64,000 bases of DNA from Campylobacter sp. RM16187 (GTDB taxonomy: Bacteria; Campylobacterota; Campylobacteria; Campylobacterales; Campylobacteraceae). This document shows positions 9,174-17,713 of this stretch, piece after piece (within the stretch, counting starts at the first letter, position 1; every line of letters begins with the position of its first letter). The DNA lies in NCBI RefSeq assembly GCF_025319965.1, contig NZ_CP012549.1, forward strand, positions 186,001 to 250,000, in the 5' to 3' direction. The translations under genes and the position numbers were made by a program. A model generated the notes under the pieces. That model saw only the letters and a program-made list of their open reading frames with translations, ran no database searches and was not told the DNA's origin.

Positions 9174-9623
9174 TTAAATTTTATTTATTTTTGAATCTTG
9201 TTTATAAATTTTTTCGTCCTGATGGATCATCTCAACACTACTTGGCAATGTAGTAATATTCAGAAGATTCATAAGTTTTAAAATAGTATTTATATCTGAT
9301 GTAATATAAGTTATATTTTCCTTTGGTTCAAATCTTTTTTGGAATAGATCAATTGCTACAATAGGCAAATTTTTATTTGAAATTTCTAAAATTTTGTCTA
9401 AATTATTCATATTCGAGCTAAAAACAACTAGTAAAAATTTACTATTTTTCGGCATAAAAATTTCATTTTTCTCATAAAAAGTTAAAGAGCTAAAATCTAC
9501 AAATTTGTATTTTGAGAATCTATAATTATTGTAAGCAAAAACCGAAGCAATTAAAGCGGCGCCAATAAATGAAGCAAAAACCGAAGTCAGGGGGAGTAAA
9601 GTCCCCCGTCTTTTTATGCTCAT
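9174..9623 (-). CDS. Membrane-anchored thioredoxin-like protein lacking the CXXC motif
   Basis: 149 residues. An N-terminal basic stretch and one membrane helix (about 9-31) are followed by a predicted periplasmic domain. The strand-helix order resembles thioredoxin: KFLLVVFSSNMNNL where the active-site loop would be, then LPIVAIDLF, and ITTLPSSVEM resembling the cis-proline strand. There is no cysteine in the loop, so it cannot do dithiol chemistry. The ATG overlaps the trxA stop (TAATG), and trxB starts 12 bases after its stop. In C. jejuni I remember trxA next to trxB, so this looks like an insertion. Fold is inference. Confidence 0.65.
   Translation of the reverse strand: MSIKRRGTLLPLTSVFASFIGAALIASVFAYNNYRFSKYKFVDFSSLTFYEKNEIFMPKNSKFLLVVFSSNMNNLDKILEISNKNLPIVAIDLFQKRFEPKENITYITSDINTILKLMNLLNITTLPSSVEMIHQDEKIYKQDSKINKI
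9590..9607 (-). promoter_or_regulatory. GC-rich hairpin at the start of the gene between trxA and trxB
   Basis: GGGGGA and TCCCCC form a perfect six-pair stem around a six-base loop, 17 bases inside the coding start of the membrane protein. Such GC pairing is rare in this DNA. It may reduce read-through or translation between trxA and the downstream genes; this is inference from position. Confidence 0.4.
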
Positions 9624-9937
9624 TAAAGAAGCGAATTTATCTTATCTGCTATTGCTTGTTTTGATTGAGCTCCTACCATTTGTTCAACAACTTCGCCATT
9701 TTTAAAGAATAGCAATGTAGGAATTGATCTTATGCCAAACTCAACCGCCAGATCTTGAACCTCATCTGTATTTACCTTGCAAATTTTGGCTTTGCCGTCA
9801 AATTCTTCCGCAAGCTCATCAATAACCGGAGCAAGCATTCTGCAAGGTCCGCACCAAGGCGCCCAGAAATCAACAAGTGCAACACCCTCTTTGGCTACGT
9901 CGAAGTTAGCCGATGTAAGCTCAATGTATTTTCCCAT
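9623..9937 (-). CDS. trxA: Thioredoxin
   Basis: Cytoplasmic dithiol carrier of 104 residues with the classical WCGPC active site at 28-32 (Cys29, Cys32) and the cis-proline segment RSIPTLLFF. Length and motif fit a canonical TrxA. It has its own TATAAT promoter element at 9967-9972 and an AGGAGA site before the ATG. Its stop overlaps the next gene, which suggests a trxA-9623-trxB transcript. Confidence 0.96.
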   Translation of the reverse strand: MGKYIELTSANFDVAKEGVALVDFWAPWCGPCRMLAPVIDELAEEFDGKAKICKVNTDEVQDLAVEFGIRSIPTLLFFKNGEVVEQMVGAQSKQAIADKINSLL

Positions 9938-9966
9938 AATTTTCTCCTAATTGAATTTTGGATTGT

Positions 9967-9972
9967 ATTATA
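9967..9972 (-). promoter_or_regulatory. Promoter -10 element for trxA
   Basis: TATAAT preceded by TG on the minus strand, about 30 bases upstream of the trxA ATG, with an A/T-rich upstream region. Campylobacter vegetative promoters often lack a clear -35 box, which fits. Confidence 0.6.
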
Positions 9973-10007
9973 CATAAACAAGTTTAAAAAATAATAAATA
10001 ATAAAAA

Positions 10008-10346
10008 TTATAAACTAATATTTTTTATCCACTTTATATTATCATTTTCTATTGTTATCAGATCCACTTGAAAATCGGAGTTTAATCCATTTTGAAGCAG
10101 ATAAAAATCAATAGTTTTTAAAATTTTCTCAAATTTAGCAGGAGTTAGTCTATATATTGCTTCATACTCTCCTTTGGTTGCTTTGACCTCTATGAAGTGT
10201 AAAATTTCATCTTTTTTTGCGATAATATCTATCTCGCCAAATTTTGAGCTAAAATTTCTATCTAAAATTTCATATCCCTCGTTTTTAACATGCCTAGAGG
10301 CTATATCCTCTGAGCTTATTCCAAAGAGATATTCATTTAAGCCCAC
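10008..10346 (-). CDS. UPF0102/YraN family protein
   Basis: 112 residues with the YraN signature: GEIDIIAKKDEILHFIEVKA, which has the order of a PD-(D/E)xK nuclease core (Glu/Asp, then E-V-K). Family members are suspected nucleases of unknown role; no activity can be claimed here. The start is GTG, directly after the hom stop codon, so translation is probably coupled. Same neighbour order as in C. jejuni. Confidence 0.85.
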   Translation of the reverse strand: MGLNEYLFGISSEDIASRHVKNEGYEILDRNFSSKFGEIDIIAKKDEILHFIEVKATKGEYEAIYRLTPAKFEKILKTIDFYLLQNGLNSDFQVDLITIENDNIKWIKNISL

Positions 10347-11621
10347 TTACTGTTCAATCCTTATCATAAATGGCTTTTCTCTTATAAATTCTTGCTCTTC
10401 TAGTATTCTTATAACTCGTTTGACATCAGCCTCTCTACTTGTATGAGTTGTAAAAAATAGAGTTGCTTTTTTGTCATTTTCTTCATTTTTAATATGTGGT
10501 TTTTGTAAAAAACTATCGATTGAAAGATTATTTTCGCTCATTAAATTTGTAATTCTAGCCAAAACACCTACTTTATCATCAACCTTTAGTCTGAAATAGT
10601 ATTTGGTTCTAATCTCATCTTGGGCAAGTAACTCTAGGGATTTTATCTCAAGAGGTGATTTGTATCCCATCATCGGGAAATTTGTGCCTCTGGCAACATC
10701 GATTAGATCGCTTATAACAGCACTTGCGGTAGCGCTTCCACCAGCTCCTGGACCATAAAACATGGTTTCTCCGACAGCATCTCCTGCTACACTTACTGCG
10801 TTCATGACTCCATCGACTTTGGCTATCATCTTATCTTTCGCTACAAGTGCAGGATGTACTCTTAGCTCTACTTTATCTTCTACTTTTTTAGCTATCGCAA
10901 GAAGTTTGATGACATATTCAAAGTCTTGAGCGAAGAAAATATCGTCTTTTGTAATGCCTTCTATACCCTCTATCAGTATGTCTTCAGGATCTCCGTGAAC
11001 ACCGTATGCGATACTTGCTAGTATTAGCAGCTTATGAGCCGTATCAAATCCGCCTATGTCAAAGGTAGGATCAGCCTCTGCGTATCCAAGTTCTTGAGCT
11101 TTTTTAAGGGCGTCTTCAAATTTGACTCCGCTATTCATCATAGAGGTTAGTATATAGTTGCTGGTTCCATTCATTATGCCGTTTATAGATAGAATTTGAT
11201 TAGCGCTTAGACCTTCTCTAAGGGCTTTTATGATAGGAATTCCGCCAGCCACACTAGCTTCAAAACCAAAAGGAGTGTCTCCTGTTAGATTTTGAAGTTT
11301 AAATCTATGGTAAGCTAAAAGTGCTTTGTTTGCTGTAACAACAGCTTTTTTTCTATGTAGAATCTCACTTACGACTCTATAAGGTTCATCAACTCCGCCC
11401 ATCAATTCTACGTAAATATCGATATCGTCTCTATTGATAACGCTATTTATATCATTTGTAAGCGGTAAATTTACATCACGTTTTTTGTCTAAATTTCTTA
11501 CAACACCAATGACCGGTTTTATCTCCTTGCCGGCTCTTGCGCTGATTAGCTTTTGATTTTGAATCAAAATTTTAGCCACCTGTTCGCCGACTGTGCCAAC
11601 TCCTAAAATTGCTACATTCAT
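10347..11621 (-). CDS. hom: Homoserine dehydrogenase
   Basis: 424 residues. Reduces aspartate semialdehyde to homoserine for threonine and methionine. NAD(P)-binding GVGTVGEQVA at the N-terminus, catalytic region around TANKALLAYHR and GFEASVAGGIPII, and the signature GYAEADPTFDIGGFDTAHKL. The C-terminal 80 residues form an ACT domain (FRLKVDDKVGVLARITNLM) likely used for threonine feedback. The ATG overlaps the stop of the aminotransferase gene by one base. Confidence 0.95.
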   Translation of the reverse strand: MNVAILGVGTVGEQVAKILIQNQKLISARAGKEIKPVIGVVRNLDKKRDVNLPLTNDINSVINRDDIDIYVELMGGVDEPYRVVSEILHRKKAVVTANKALLAYHRFKLQNLTGDTPFGFEASVAGGIPIIKALREGLSANQILSINGIMNGTSNYILTSMMNSGVKFEDALKKAQELGYAEADPTFDIGGFDTAHKLLILASIAYGVHGDPEDILIEGIEGITKDDIFFAQDFEYVIKLLAIAKKVEDKVELRVHPALVAKDKMIAKVDGVMNAVSVAGDAVGETMFYGPGAGGSATASAVISDLIDVARGTNFPMMGYKSPLEIKSLELLAQDEIRTKYYFRLKVDDKVGVLARITNLMSENNLSIDSFLQKPHIKNEENDKKATLFFTTHTSREADVKRVIRILEEQEFIREKPFMIRIEQ

Positions 11622-12826
11622 TAGAACTCTTTTAGATATTTTTTGATATTTCTTGCCGCTTGCCTAATGCGGTTTTCATTCTCTATAAGTGCGATTCTTA
11701 CATAATCGTTGCCACCTTCTCCAAAGCCTATTCCGGGACTTACGGCCACACAAGCTTTAGTTAAAAGCTGCTTGGAAAACTCTAAGCTTCCTAAATTGCC
11801 CACTTGAGGAGGTATTTTTGCCCATACAAACATACTCGCACTTGGTTTTTCTATTTGCCAGCCTGCGTTATCGAATGCTTCTATTAGGACATCTCTGCGC
11901 TTTTCATAAATTTGGCGAATTCCTTCTACACAGTCTTGAGGACCGTCTAATGCCACTGTTGCACCCACTTGAATAGGGGTAAACATTCCGTAGTCAAACC
12001 ATGATTTGATTTTTTTAAGCGCTGCACAAAGCCTTTTGTTTCCGCATACAAAACCAACTCTCCAGCCAGCCATATTATAGCTTTTTGATAGAGTATAGCA
12101 CTCTACTGCTACGTCCTTTGCTCCTTCGACTTCAAAAATACTAGGGGTTTTGTATCCGTCAAAAGTAAGGTCGGCATAGGCGATATCTGAAATAATGTAA
12201 AATCTCTCTTTTTTTGACATTGCCACAAGTCGCTCGTAAAAGCTCTTTTGAACCGTTACAGTGGTAGGATTGTGAGGGAAATTTACAACTACATATTTTG
12301 GCTTTGGCGAACTTGAGTAGATGGTATTTTGCAAATTTTCAAAGAATTTATTCTCGTCAAGCTCATATTTTTCATTATAAACTAGAGGCATTTTTGCGAC
12401 ATTTCCACCCGCAATGATAAACGCTTGAGTGTGAATAGGATATGCAGGATCAGGCACGACCGCAATGTCTCCTGGATTTATAATAGCCTGAGTAAGATGT
12501 ACAAAGCCCTCTTTTGATCCCATTACCGCTACAGCCTCCGTTTCCGGATCTAAATTTACGTCATATTTGCGCTTATACCAGTTGCAGATAGCAAGGCGGA
12601 GTTTATAGATCCCTGCTGACGCGGAGTATCCGTGAGTCTTATCTTTTTGTGCGCTCTCACAGAGTTTATCGACTATATGTTGAGGAGTCCTGCCCTCGGG
12701 GTTTCCCATAGAAAAATCTATAATATCTTCTCCCGCACGACGTGCGGCCATTTTTATAGCATTTACCTCTGCAAATACGTAGTTGGGTAGTCTCTCAATC
12801 GTATTAAAGCGAATTTCATCAAACAT
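11621..12826 (-). CDS. PLP-dependent class I/II aminotransferase
   Basis: 401 residues, fold-type I. The PLP lysine is seen in YTLSKSYNMAGWRVGF, with NFPHNPTT and ISDIAYADLTFDGY as cofactor-binding segments. It resembles the AlaC/aspartate-tyrosine aminotransferase group, and LL-diaminopimelate aminotransferases are also related. Its place before hom suggests amino-acid synthesis, but the substrate cannot be read from sequence. No gene symbol is given for that reason. Confidence 0.88.
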   Translation of the reverse strand: MFDEIRFNTIERLPNYVFAEVNAIKMAARRAGEDIIDFSMGNPEGRTPQHIVDKLCESAQKDKTHGYSASAGIYKLRLAICNWYKRKYDVNLDPETEAVAVMGSKEGFVHLTQAIINPGDIAVVPDPAYPIHTQAFIIAGGNVAKMPLVYNEKYELDENKFFENLQNTIYSSSPKPKYVVVNFPHNPTTVTVQKSFYERLVAMSKKERFYIISDIAYADLTFDGYKTPSIFEVEGAKDVAVECYTLSKSYNMAGWRVGFVCGNKRLCAALKKIKSWFDYGMFTPIQVGATVALDGPQDCVEGIRQIYEKRRDVLIEAFDNAGWQIEKPSASMFVWAKIPPQVGNLGSLEFSKQLLTKACVAVSPGIGFGEGGNDYVRIALIENENRIRQAARNIKKYLKEF

Positions 12827-12839
12827 AGCTATCTCCTAG

Positions 12840-13637
12840 TTATTGTATATGGATTCTTAAGCCTCTTTTTATATTTTCAAGGCTGTTTGCATCGTCTATT
12901 GTAATGTATTTTGCGTTTGAAGGAAGTATAAAATTAATTTTAGTCGTCTTTTTGTTTTTTCTTTTTTCATCTATCAAATTTAAATTTTTATCCAAAATTC
13001 TAACCAAAGCAAACCAACTATCGCCATTTTTTGCAGTTATTTCGACCTTGTTTGCATCGCTTACATCTATAAAATATGGCTCAAGAGGTTTTGATAGTTC
13101 TATCTCTTTTCCTATTTCTACGGCCGTTAAATTTAATATGGATTTTGAGGTATCAAGTGCGTATTTATAAGTGAAGGTATCTGTTCTTTCAATAGCTTGT
13201 ATAATGGTATTTGTATTTTTAAAAGCAGTATATAATGAGCCTGGATCAAGCATAAATTTAGTATTTAGCCTAATTCCCCAAATCGTAGCTTGGGTATTTG
13301 CAAATTCGGTTGTTAAAATTTCATTAAATCCAAGGCTGTTTAGCGCTTCTTTTACAATCTTTATCAAAAGTAGCGGATTTGCTTGACTTGATATAAATTG
13401 TATATCTAAATTTATTTTCTCTTTATATGAAGTAGGAAATAGCGAATTTGACTTTAGCGTGTTTGAAATTTTAGCTATATTAGGTCGTCCGTCTTCATCT
13501 AGATAATCCAGTCCATCTCCAAATAGTGCAGTTGTATTGGCGCTAGTTTGACCAAGTATGCCATCTACTATCTCTAATACATTGGCTCCAAAAGCAAAAG
13601 AAGCCGCTAAAGCAAATGCAATAATTTTTTTTACCAA
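12840..13637 (-). CDS. Predicted periplasmic protein of unknown function
   Basis: 265 residues with a clear signal peptide (VKKIIAFALAASFAFGA, cleavage near 18). The mature part mixes helix-rich stretches (KIVKEALNSLGF, LYTAFKNTNTIIQAIERTD) with beta-rich ones near the C-terminus (DSWFALVRILDKN). No known domain recognised. The start overlaps the preceding RodZ-like gene, so the two are probably co-translated and may act together at the envelope. Confidence 0.75.
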   Translation of the reverse strand: MVKKIIAFALAASFAFGANVLEIVDGILGQTSANTTALFGDGLDYLDEDGRPNIAKISNTLKSNSLFPTSYKEKINLDIQFISSQANPLLLIKIVKEALNSLGFNEILTTEFANTQATIWGIRLNTKFMLDPGSLYTAFKNTNTIIQAIERTDTFTYKYALDTSKSILNLTAVEIGKEIELSKPLEPYFIDVSDANKVEITAKNGDSWFALVRILDKNLNLIDEKRKNKKTTKINFILPSNAKYITIDDANSLENIKRGLRIHIQ

Positions 13638-14644
13638 GATTTGCCTTTATTTAAAGACACAAAATCATCATAGCTAATAAGCGTTATCTTGTCTTGTTCT
13701 ACTAAAAATCTCTTTGGATTATCGGTGCTAAATTTTACAACCTCTCCATCTATATCTAAATTTATAGAGCCGTGCCCGGTTACTACTAATTGCTTTTTAT
13801 CTAAAATTATATTTAGAGGCTTATCCGTATCGACAGATCTTTTTTTGCTACTTTCAAGATCTATAATGCCTATCCAAACTTTCTTGCGTGGATGAATTTT
13901 AACTTCGTTTAATCCGGTTGTTATATATTGGCTTCCTATTTCGGTAGATTTTATTTGATTGACTTTTGAAGTGTCTATTTGCAATATTGTCTCAGGCTCT
14001 ATTTTTTGAACTTTCTCTTCAGGTTTAGGCTGCTCTTTTGATTCATTTTCATCTATTTGATCAGCTTTGGCCGGTTCTTCTTGAGGTATGGGAGCAGATA
14101 CAATTATAAGTTCAGGCTTTTGCTCTATATTTTGCTTTGCTATAGGTGCCGGTAAATTTATAGTGACATTGGTCTCTTTTATGCTGTTTATATTTTTTTC
14201 AGCCTCTTCTACTACTACAGTATTCGTATAGCTTACACTTCTATTTTTGTCTTCAAAGAGGCTAGATATGCTACCTATATGTTTATATCCTTCAAAAAAC
14301 CATACTAAAAAACTTACTACAATCAAGATAATAAGAAGCCAAAATAAACCCCAGGATGATTTTTTACCAGTAGATGTGTATGATGAAATTTTTGGGAAAA
14401 TGGCCGTGCTTTTTTGTGGAGTTTCATCCTTGTGTTTAGATACGAATTGATCATATTCCTCTAACCACTCTTTAAAATTTACATTATATTCACGTTCTAA
14501 AATTTTAATAAAGCCTCTGACATTTAGTCTTGCAAGCTTCTCATAATTTCTATCGATAATATAACCTACATATTCAGCTTCTATATGCGTTTTTCTGGCT
14601 ATTTCGTTTAGTCCAATCTCTTGTAAGATACTAGTTTCATTCAT
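13631..14644 (-). CDS. RodZ-like single-span membrane protein
   Basis: 337 residues in three parts. Residues 1-65 look like an HTH-type cytoplasmic domain (LNEIARKTHIEAEYVGYI, RGFIKILEREYNV). A single membrane helix lies at about 98-115 (LFWLLIILIVVSFLVWFF). A long Lys/Glu/Pro-rich spacer leads to a C-terminal beta domain (KVWIGIIDLE, LVVTGHGSINLDIDGEVVKF). This layout and the Trp-containing strands are those of RodZ, the MreB partner. mreB and mreC lie in this same window. RodZ identity is inference; the gene is usually left as hypothetical. Confidence 0.65.
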   Translation of the reverse strand: MNETSILQEIGLNEIARKTHIEAEYVGYIIDRNYEKLARLNVRGFIKILEREYNVNFKEWLEEYDQFVSKHKDETPQKSTAIFPKISSYTSTGKKSSWGLFWLLIILIVVSFLVWFFEGYKHIGSISSLFEDKNRSVSYTNTVVVEEAEKNINSIKETNVTINLPAPIAKQNIEQKPELIIVSAPIPQEEPAKADQIDENESKEQPKPEEKVQKIEPETILQIDTSKVNQIKSTEIGSQYITTGLNEVKIHPRKKVWIGIIDLESSKKRSVDTDKPLNIILDKKQLVVTGHGSINLDIDGEVVKFSTDNPKRFLVEQDKITLISYDDFVSLNKGKSW

Positions 14645-15317
14645 TTATAATCCTGTCGCAAATTATGGCGAAAGCCGCACTTACATTTAGCGAATCCCAG
14701 CCGTTTTTCATCTTTATACCGACGCACTCATCGCATTTTAAGATCGCTTTTTTCGGCATTCCTTCGCCTTCACTTCCCATAACAAGAGCTGTTTTAGGAC
14801 CAAAATTCATCTCATTTACGTTTTTACCGCCGCTTGCCGTTGCGTAGAGCTTAAATCCGCATTGCTTTAACTCATTTAGCGCACTAAGCCCGTCTTCTAC
14901 AAGAGCGATATCTATCTCGTATGCTGCACCGCTGCTTGCTCTTATGACGCCTTCCATGGCAAGACTTTTAGCCACTACGACTATGCCCTCACATCCCAAA
15001 GCATGAGCGGTTCTGATGATAGCACCTATATTTCCAACATCGCTGAGTCCATAAAGCACGGTTATAAAATTTCGCTTTTTTAGCTCGTCAAACTGCTTAA
15101 AACCAAACTCTTCAACTTCTGCTAAAAAGCCTTGATGGTTGCCTCCGCGTGCAAGAGCTTGTGCTTTTTGATTATCCACTCGCTTGATAGGCGCTCCAAC
15201 GGAAGCGATTTGCGAAAATGTAGCTTTATCGCACTCTTTTGCAAGATAGATAGTTTTAACGCTTTTTTTATAGTGCTTTATAATGTGTAAAAATAGCTGT
15301 TTTCCATATATAATCAT
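14637..15317 (-). CDS. rlmB: SpoU-family 23S rRNA 2'-O-methyltransferase (RlmB-like)
   Basis: 226 residues with an N-terminal substrate-binding part and a SPOUT domain. Motif 1 is NVGAIIRTAHALG, motif 2 is ALVMGSEGEGM and motif 3 is LNVSAAFAII, all intact. Family members methylate the ribose of G2251 in 23S rRNA (RlmB) or tRNA Gm18; RlmB fits the N-terminal domain best. The stop overlaps the next gene. It is part of a ribosome-modification run with rsmI, rpmE and rsmE. Confidence 0.85.
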   Translation of the reverse strand: MIIYGKQLFLHIIKHYKKSVKTIYLAKECDKATFSQIASVGAPIKRVDNQKAQALARGGNHQGFLAEVEEFGFKQFDELKKRNFITVLYGLSDVGNIGAIIRTAHALGCEGIVVVAKSLAMEGVIRASSGAAYEIDIALVEDGLSALNELKQCGFKLYATASGGKNVNEMNFGPKTALVMGSEGEGMPKKAILKCDECVGIKMKNGWDSLNVSAAFAIICDRIINE

Positions 15318-15352
15318 CGGCTCATAATAGCTAAAAATCAGTAAAATTTAGC

Positions 15353-16165
15353 TTATTTTGTTAGATTTTCGTATATTTTCTTTACGTTTTCGCCTGTGAT
15401 TTTGGCGATCAGTTTGGCTTTGGTTTTTGGTGGGATATCAAGAGAAGTAATGTCATCTATAGTGATTTTTTCACCGCTTTGATGCGCGCTTTTATCTATC
15501 ACGATACACCATTCGCCTTTTAAATTTGAATTTTGAAGCTGCTCTTTTAACTCTTTTGCGCTTGCGCTGAATTTGGTTTCAAATTTTTTAGTCGCCTCTT
15601 TTATGGCAAAAATTTTTCTCTCAGGTTCTAAATTTGCTATCTGCTCTATCAGTGCAAGCACTCTTTTTGGACTTTCGTATATGACTACAGGATAGGGCGA
15701 ATTTAGTGCGTTTTGTATAGCTATCGTTCGTTCTTTGCCCGTGTTTGGCAAAAAGCCTAAAAAGGTAAATTCTTTATCACAAAGTCCGCTTGCAACGACT
15801 GCTAAAAGTAGTGCGCTTGAGCCGCTTAAGACTTCATAGTCAATCCCATTTTTGATAGCAAATCTTACTAGCTCAACTCCGGGATCGCTAATGGCGGGCA
15901 TTCCTGCATCGCTTACATAAGCAACCGTTTTTTTGAAAATTTCCGTATCCAAATTTGAAAGAATTTGAGCTTCGTTATGAGAGTGAAGCGAGATAAATTT
16001 TTCTATCTTTATATCTGAGTTAAAGCGAGAATTTAAGAGATTTATAAGAGATTTAGTAACTCTTGTGTCTTCGCAAAAGATCACTTCACATTCACGCAAA
16101 ATGTTTAATGCGTGAAGTGAAATGTCCTCTAAATTTCCTATCGGAGTAGGAATAAAATAGAGCAA
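15353..16165 (-). CDS. rsmI: 16S rRNA 2'-O-ribose methyltransferase
   Basis: 270 residues of the tetrapyrrole-methylase fold, modifying C1402 of 16S rRNA. The N-terminus reads FIPTPIGNLEDISLHAL and is followed by FCEDTRVTKSL and YVSDAGMPAISDPG, the SAM-binding segments. The start is TTG (LLYFIPTP), close behind rpmE. The C-terminal extension (KTKAKLIAKITGENVKKIYENL) is typical of the family. Confidence 0.93.
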   Translation of the reverse strand: MLYFIPTPIGNLEDISLHALNILRECEVIFCEDTRVTKSLINLLNSRFNSDIKIEKFISLHSHNEAQILSNLDTEIFKKTVAYVSDAGMPAISDPGVELVRFAIKNGIDYEVLSGSSALLLAVVASGLCDKEFTFLGFLPNTGKERTIAIQNALNSPYPVVIYESPKRVLALIEQIANLEPERKIFAIKEATKKFETKFSASAKELKEQLQNSNLKGEWCIVIDKSAHQSGEKITIDDITSLDIPPKTKAKLIAKITGENVKKIYENLTK

Positions 16166-16169
16166 AGTA

Positions 16170-16370
16170 TTATTTCAAGTTATATTTTTTCTTAAATTTA
16201 TCAACTCTACCGGCAGAGTCAACGATCTTTTCGCTTCCTGTAAAGAACGGGTGGCACTCGCTGCAGATATCTACTCTGATCTCGTTTTTGTTTGATTTAG
16301 TTGTAAAAGTGTTGCCGCAAGCACAAGTTACTTGGCACTCAACAAATTCCGGATGAATCTCTTTTTTCAT
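16170..16370 (-). CDS. rpmE: 50S ribosomal protein L31 (zinc-binding form)
   Basis: 66 residues. Four cysteines (C16, C18, C36, C39: TCACG and CSECH) form the zinc site of the C+ paralogue. The ending [11 protein letters not shown] is typical. Preceded by an AAAAGGAT ribosome site and a TATAAT at 16428-16433, so it heads an operon with rsmI and rlmB. Confidence 0.97.
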   Translation of the reverse strand: MKKEIHPEFVECQVTCACGNTFTTKSNKNEIRVDICSECHPFFTGSEKIVDSAGRVDKFKKKYNLK

Positions 16371-16427
16371 TTTTTATCCTTTTATAGCCTGTTTTTATGA
16401 TTTGTTTCGTTCATAGAGTAAGGCGTG

Positions 16428-16433
16428 ATTATA
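16428..16433 (-). promoter_or_regulatory. Promoter -10 element for the rpmE operon
   Basis: TATAAT on the minus strand preceded by a T-run and G (TTTTTTTG), about 58 bases upstream of the rpmE ATG. It gives a leader of about 50 bases. Confidence 0.6.
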
Positions 16434-16458
16434 CAAAAAAACTTTTTAAAAATCAAAT

Positions 16459-17115
16459 TTAAACCAAAACCTTAGAAGCGATGCCTAAAATCGCAGTTTG
16501 CGAGCGAAGTATATTTTTTGAATTTAGACTGTATTTTTTGCTTATTTTTTCGCGTTCAGTTTGGCTAAAGCCACCTTCCGGGCCTATGATTAAGAGTTCG
16601 TTTTGTGTGTAATTTTCAAAATTTACTCCGCCAAAATCAACTAACGCCACATCTTTATAAGCCTTGATAATCTCATCTAAATTTTTATAAATTTCAATTT
16701 GCATAATAGAATTTCGCCCGCACTGTTCGCATGAGCTGATTAAAATTCTCTCAAGCCTGTCTTTATCAATTTTAAAGTTTTTTTGAGAAAAATCAGAGTA
16801 GAAAAATATAAGCTTATCAACTCCGATCTCGTTTAAGCTAGGCAGAGTTTTTTCTATCACTTTAGTATCTATGATAGCCCAGCCAAGGCTGAAATTTAGC
16901 TCTTCGCTCTCTACACTATGCTTAAAAACAAGAGATAGCTCAGCGCTTTTTTTATCTAAATTTGAAATTTCATAGATATAATTTTGCCCGTCTTTAAAAT
17001 TTCTAACGTCAATTCGTTCGCCAAGCTTAGCTCGCCTTACTTTAAGGTGCAAAAACTGCTCGTTTTGAAGGCAAATTTGCTCATCTCCCGCCTGCTTTGA
17101 ATAAAGAAATTTCAT
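16459..17115 (-). CDS. rsmE: 16S rRNA m3U1498 methyltransferase
   Basis: 218 residues with an N-terminal PUA-like part and a C-terminal SPOUT knot. The SAM-binding signature LLIIGPEGGFSQTEREK and the final ILRSQTAILG are diagnostic. The family methylates U1498 of 16S rRNA. The ATG overlaps the stop of the membrane-protein gene (ATGA). The protein is slightly shorter than the E. coli enzyme (243). Confidence 0.93.
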   Translation of the reverse strand: MKFLYSKQAGDEQICLQNEQFLHLKVRRAKLGERIDVRNFKDGQNYIYEISNLDKKSAELSLVFKHSVESEELNFSLGWAIIDTKVIEKTLPSLNEIGVDKLIFFYSDFSQKNFKIDKDRLERILISSCEQCGRNSIMQIEIYKNLDEIIKAYKDVALVDFGGVNFENYTQNELLIIGPEGGFSQTEREKISKKYSLNSKNILRSQTAILGIASKVLV

Positions 17116-17525
17116 CGCACACCGCTTGCGATAAGAACGAGCGCAAGATCAAGCAAAATTTTAAATCTCATCTTTTTTCTAAAATCTATAAAATTTTTAC
17201 TCCTCATAGCTACTTTTAGCTTCTTAAACTCCATCGCTCCAAGCCCGATAAGAAGCACCCAAACTACTATCATCACAACCGCTCTAAAACTCAGATGAAA
17301 GTAAAAAACACTCATTAGCAAAAGCCCTGTCATCATCATGGCTGCTAAAAAGCTGTAGTAGGCTGGCAGGAAAAATCTAATCCTTTTTGCGTAAGATGGC
17401 GAATTTGCGCCAAATTCTATGAGGCAAAAGTGAATTATGATAAGTGCTATTAAGATGATGGCAAGCCCCAAATGCAAGCTAAGCGCCATCTCGTAAAGCT
17501 CTTTTAAGCTCTCGTTAAATTCCAT
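17112..17525 (-). CDS. Four-helix membrane protein of unknown function
   Basis: 137 residues with four hydrophobic helices (about 18-36, 50-72, 78-97, 120-136). Scattered histidines (HLGLAIILIALIIIHF, FYFHL) recall CopD/heme-type membrane proteins but nothing specific is recognised. It sits between rsmE and a small lipoprotein in the same order as in C. jejuni. The start is one base inside the lipoprotein stop. Confidence 0.7.
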   Translation of the reverse strand: MEFNESLKELYEMALSLHLGLAIILIALIIIHFCLIEFGANSPSYAKRIRFFLPAYYSFLAAMMMTGLLLMSVFYFHLSFRAVVMIVVWVLLIGLGAMEFKKLKVAMRSKNFIDFRKKMRFKILLDLALVLIASGVR

Positions 17526-17713
17526 TATTTCCCTTCAACTACCGGCTCAGGCGGTAAATTTTCATCTATAGTTACGTTCGCATCAGGCACGGCTATGGGC
17601 ACATCACTTGGCGGAGTTTCGTTTAGATCAAGTAAAACTTGCTTCTTTTCATCCTCACAACCTGCAAAAAACAGCGCCAAAATTAAAGCCAAAATCCCAA
17701 AAATTTGCCTCAT
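17525..17713 (-). CDS. Small lipoprotein
   Basis: 62 residues. The signal peptide ends in the lipobox LFFAGC (Cys at 19), so the mature part is about 44 residues, Pro/Asp/Glu-rich with no predicted fold. The start overlaps the queD stop by one base. It is likely an envelope lipoprotein. No known family; kept because of the clear lipobox and conserved place between queD and the membrane protein. Confidence 0.75.
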   Translation of the reverse strand: MRQIFGILALILALFFAGCEDEKKQVLLDLNETPPSDVPIAVPDANVTIDENLPPEPVVEGK

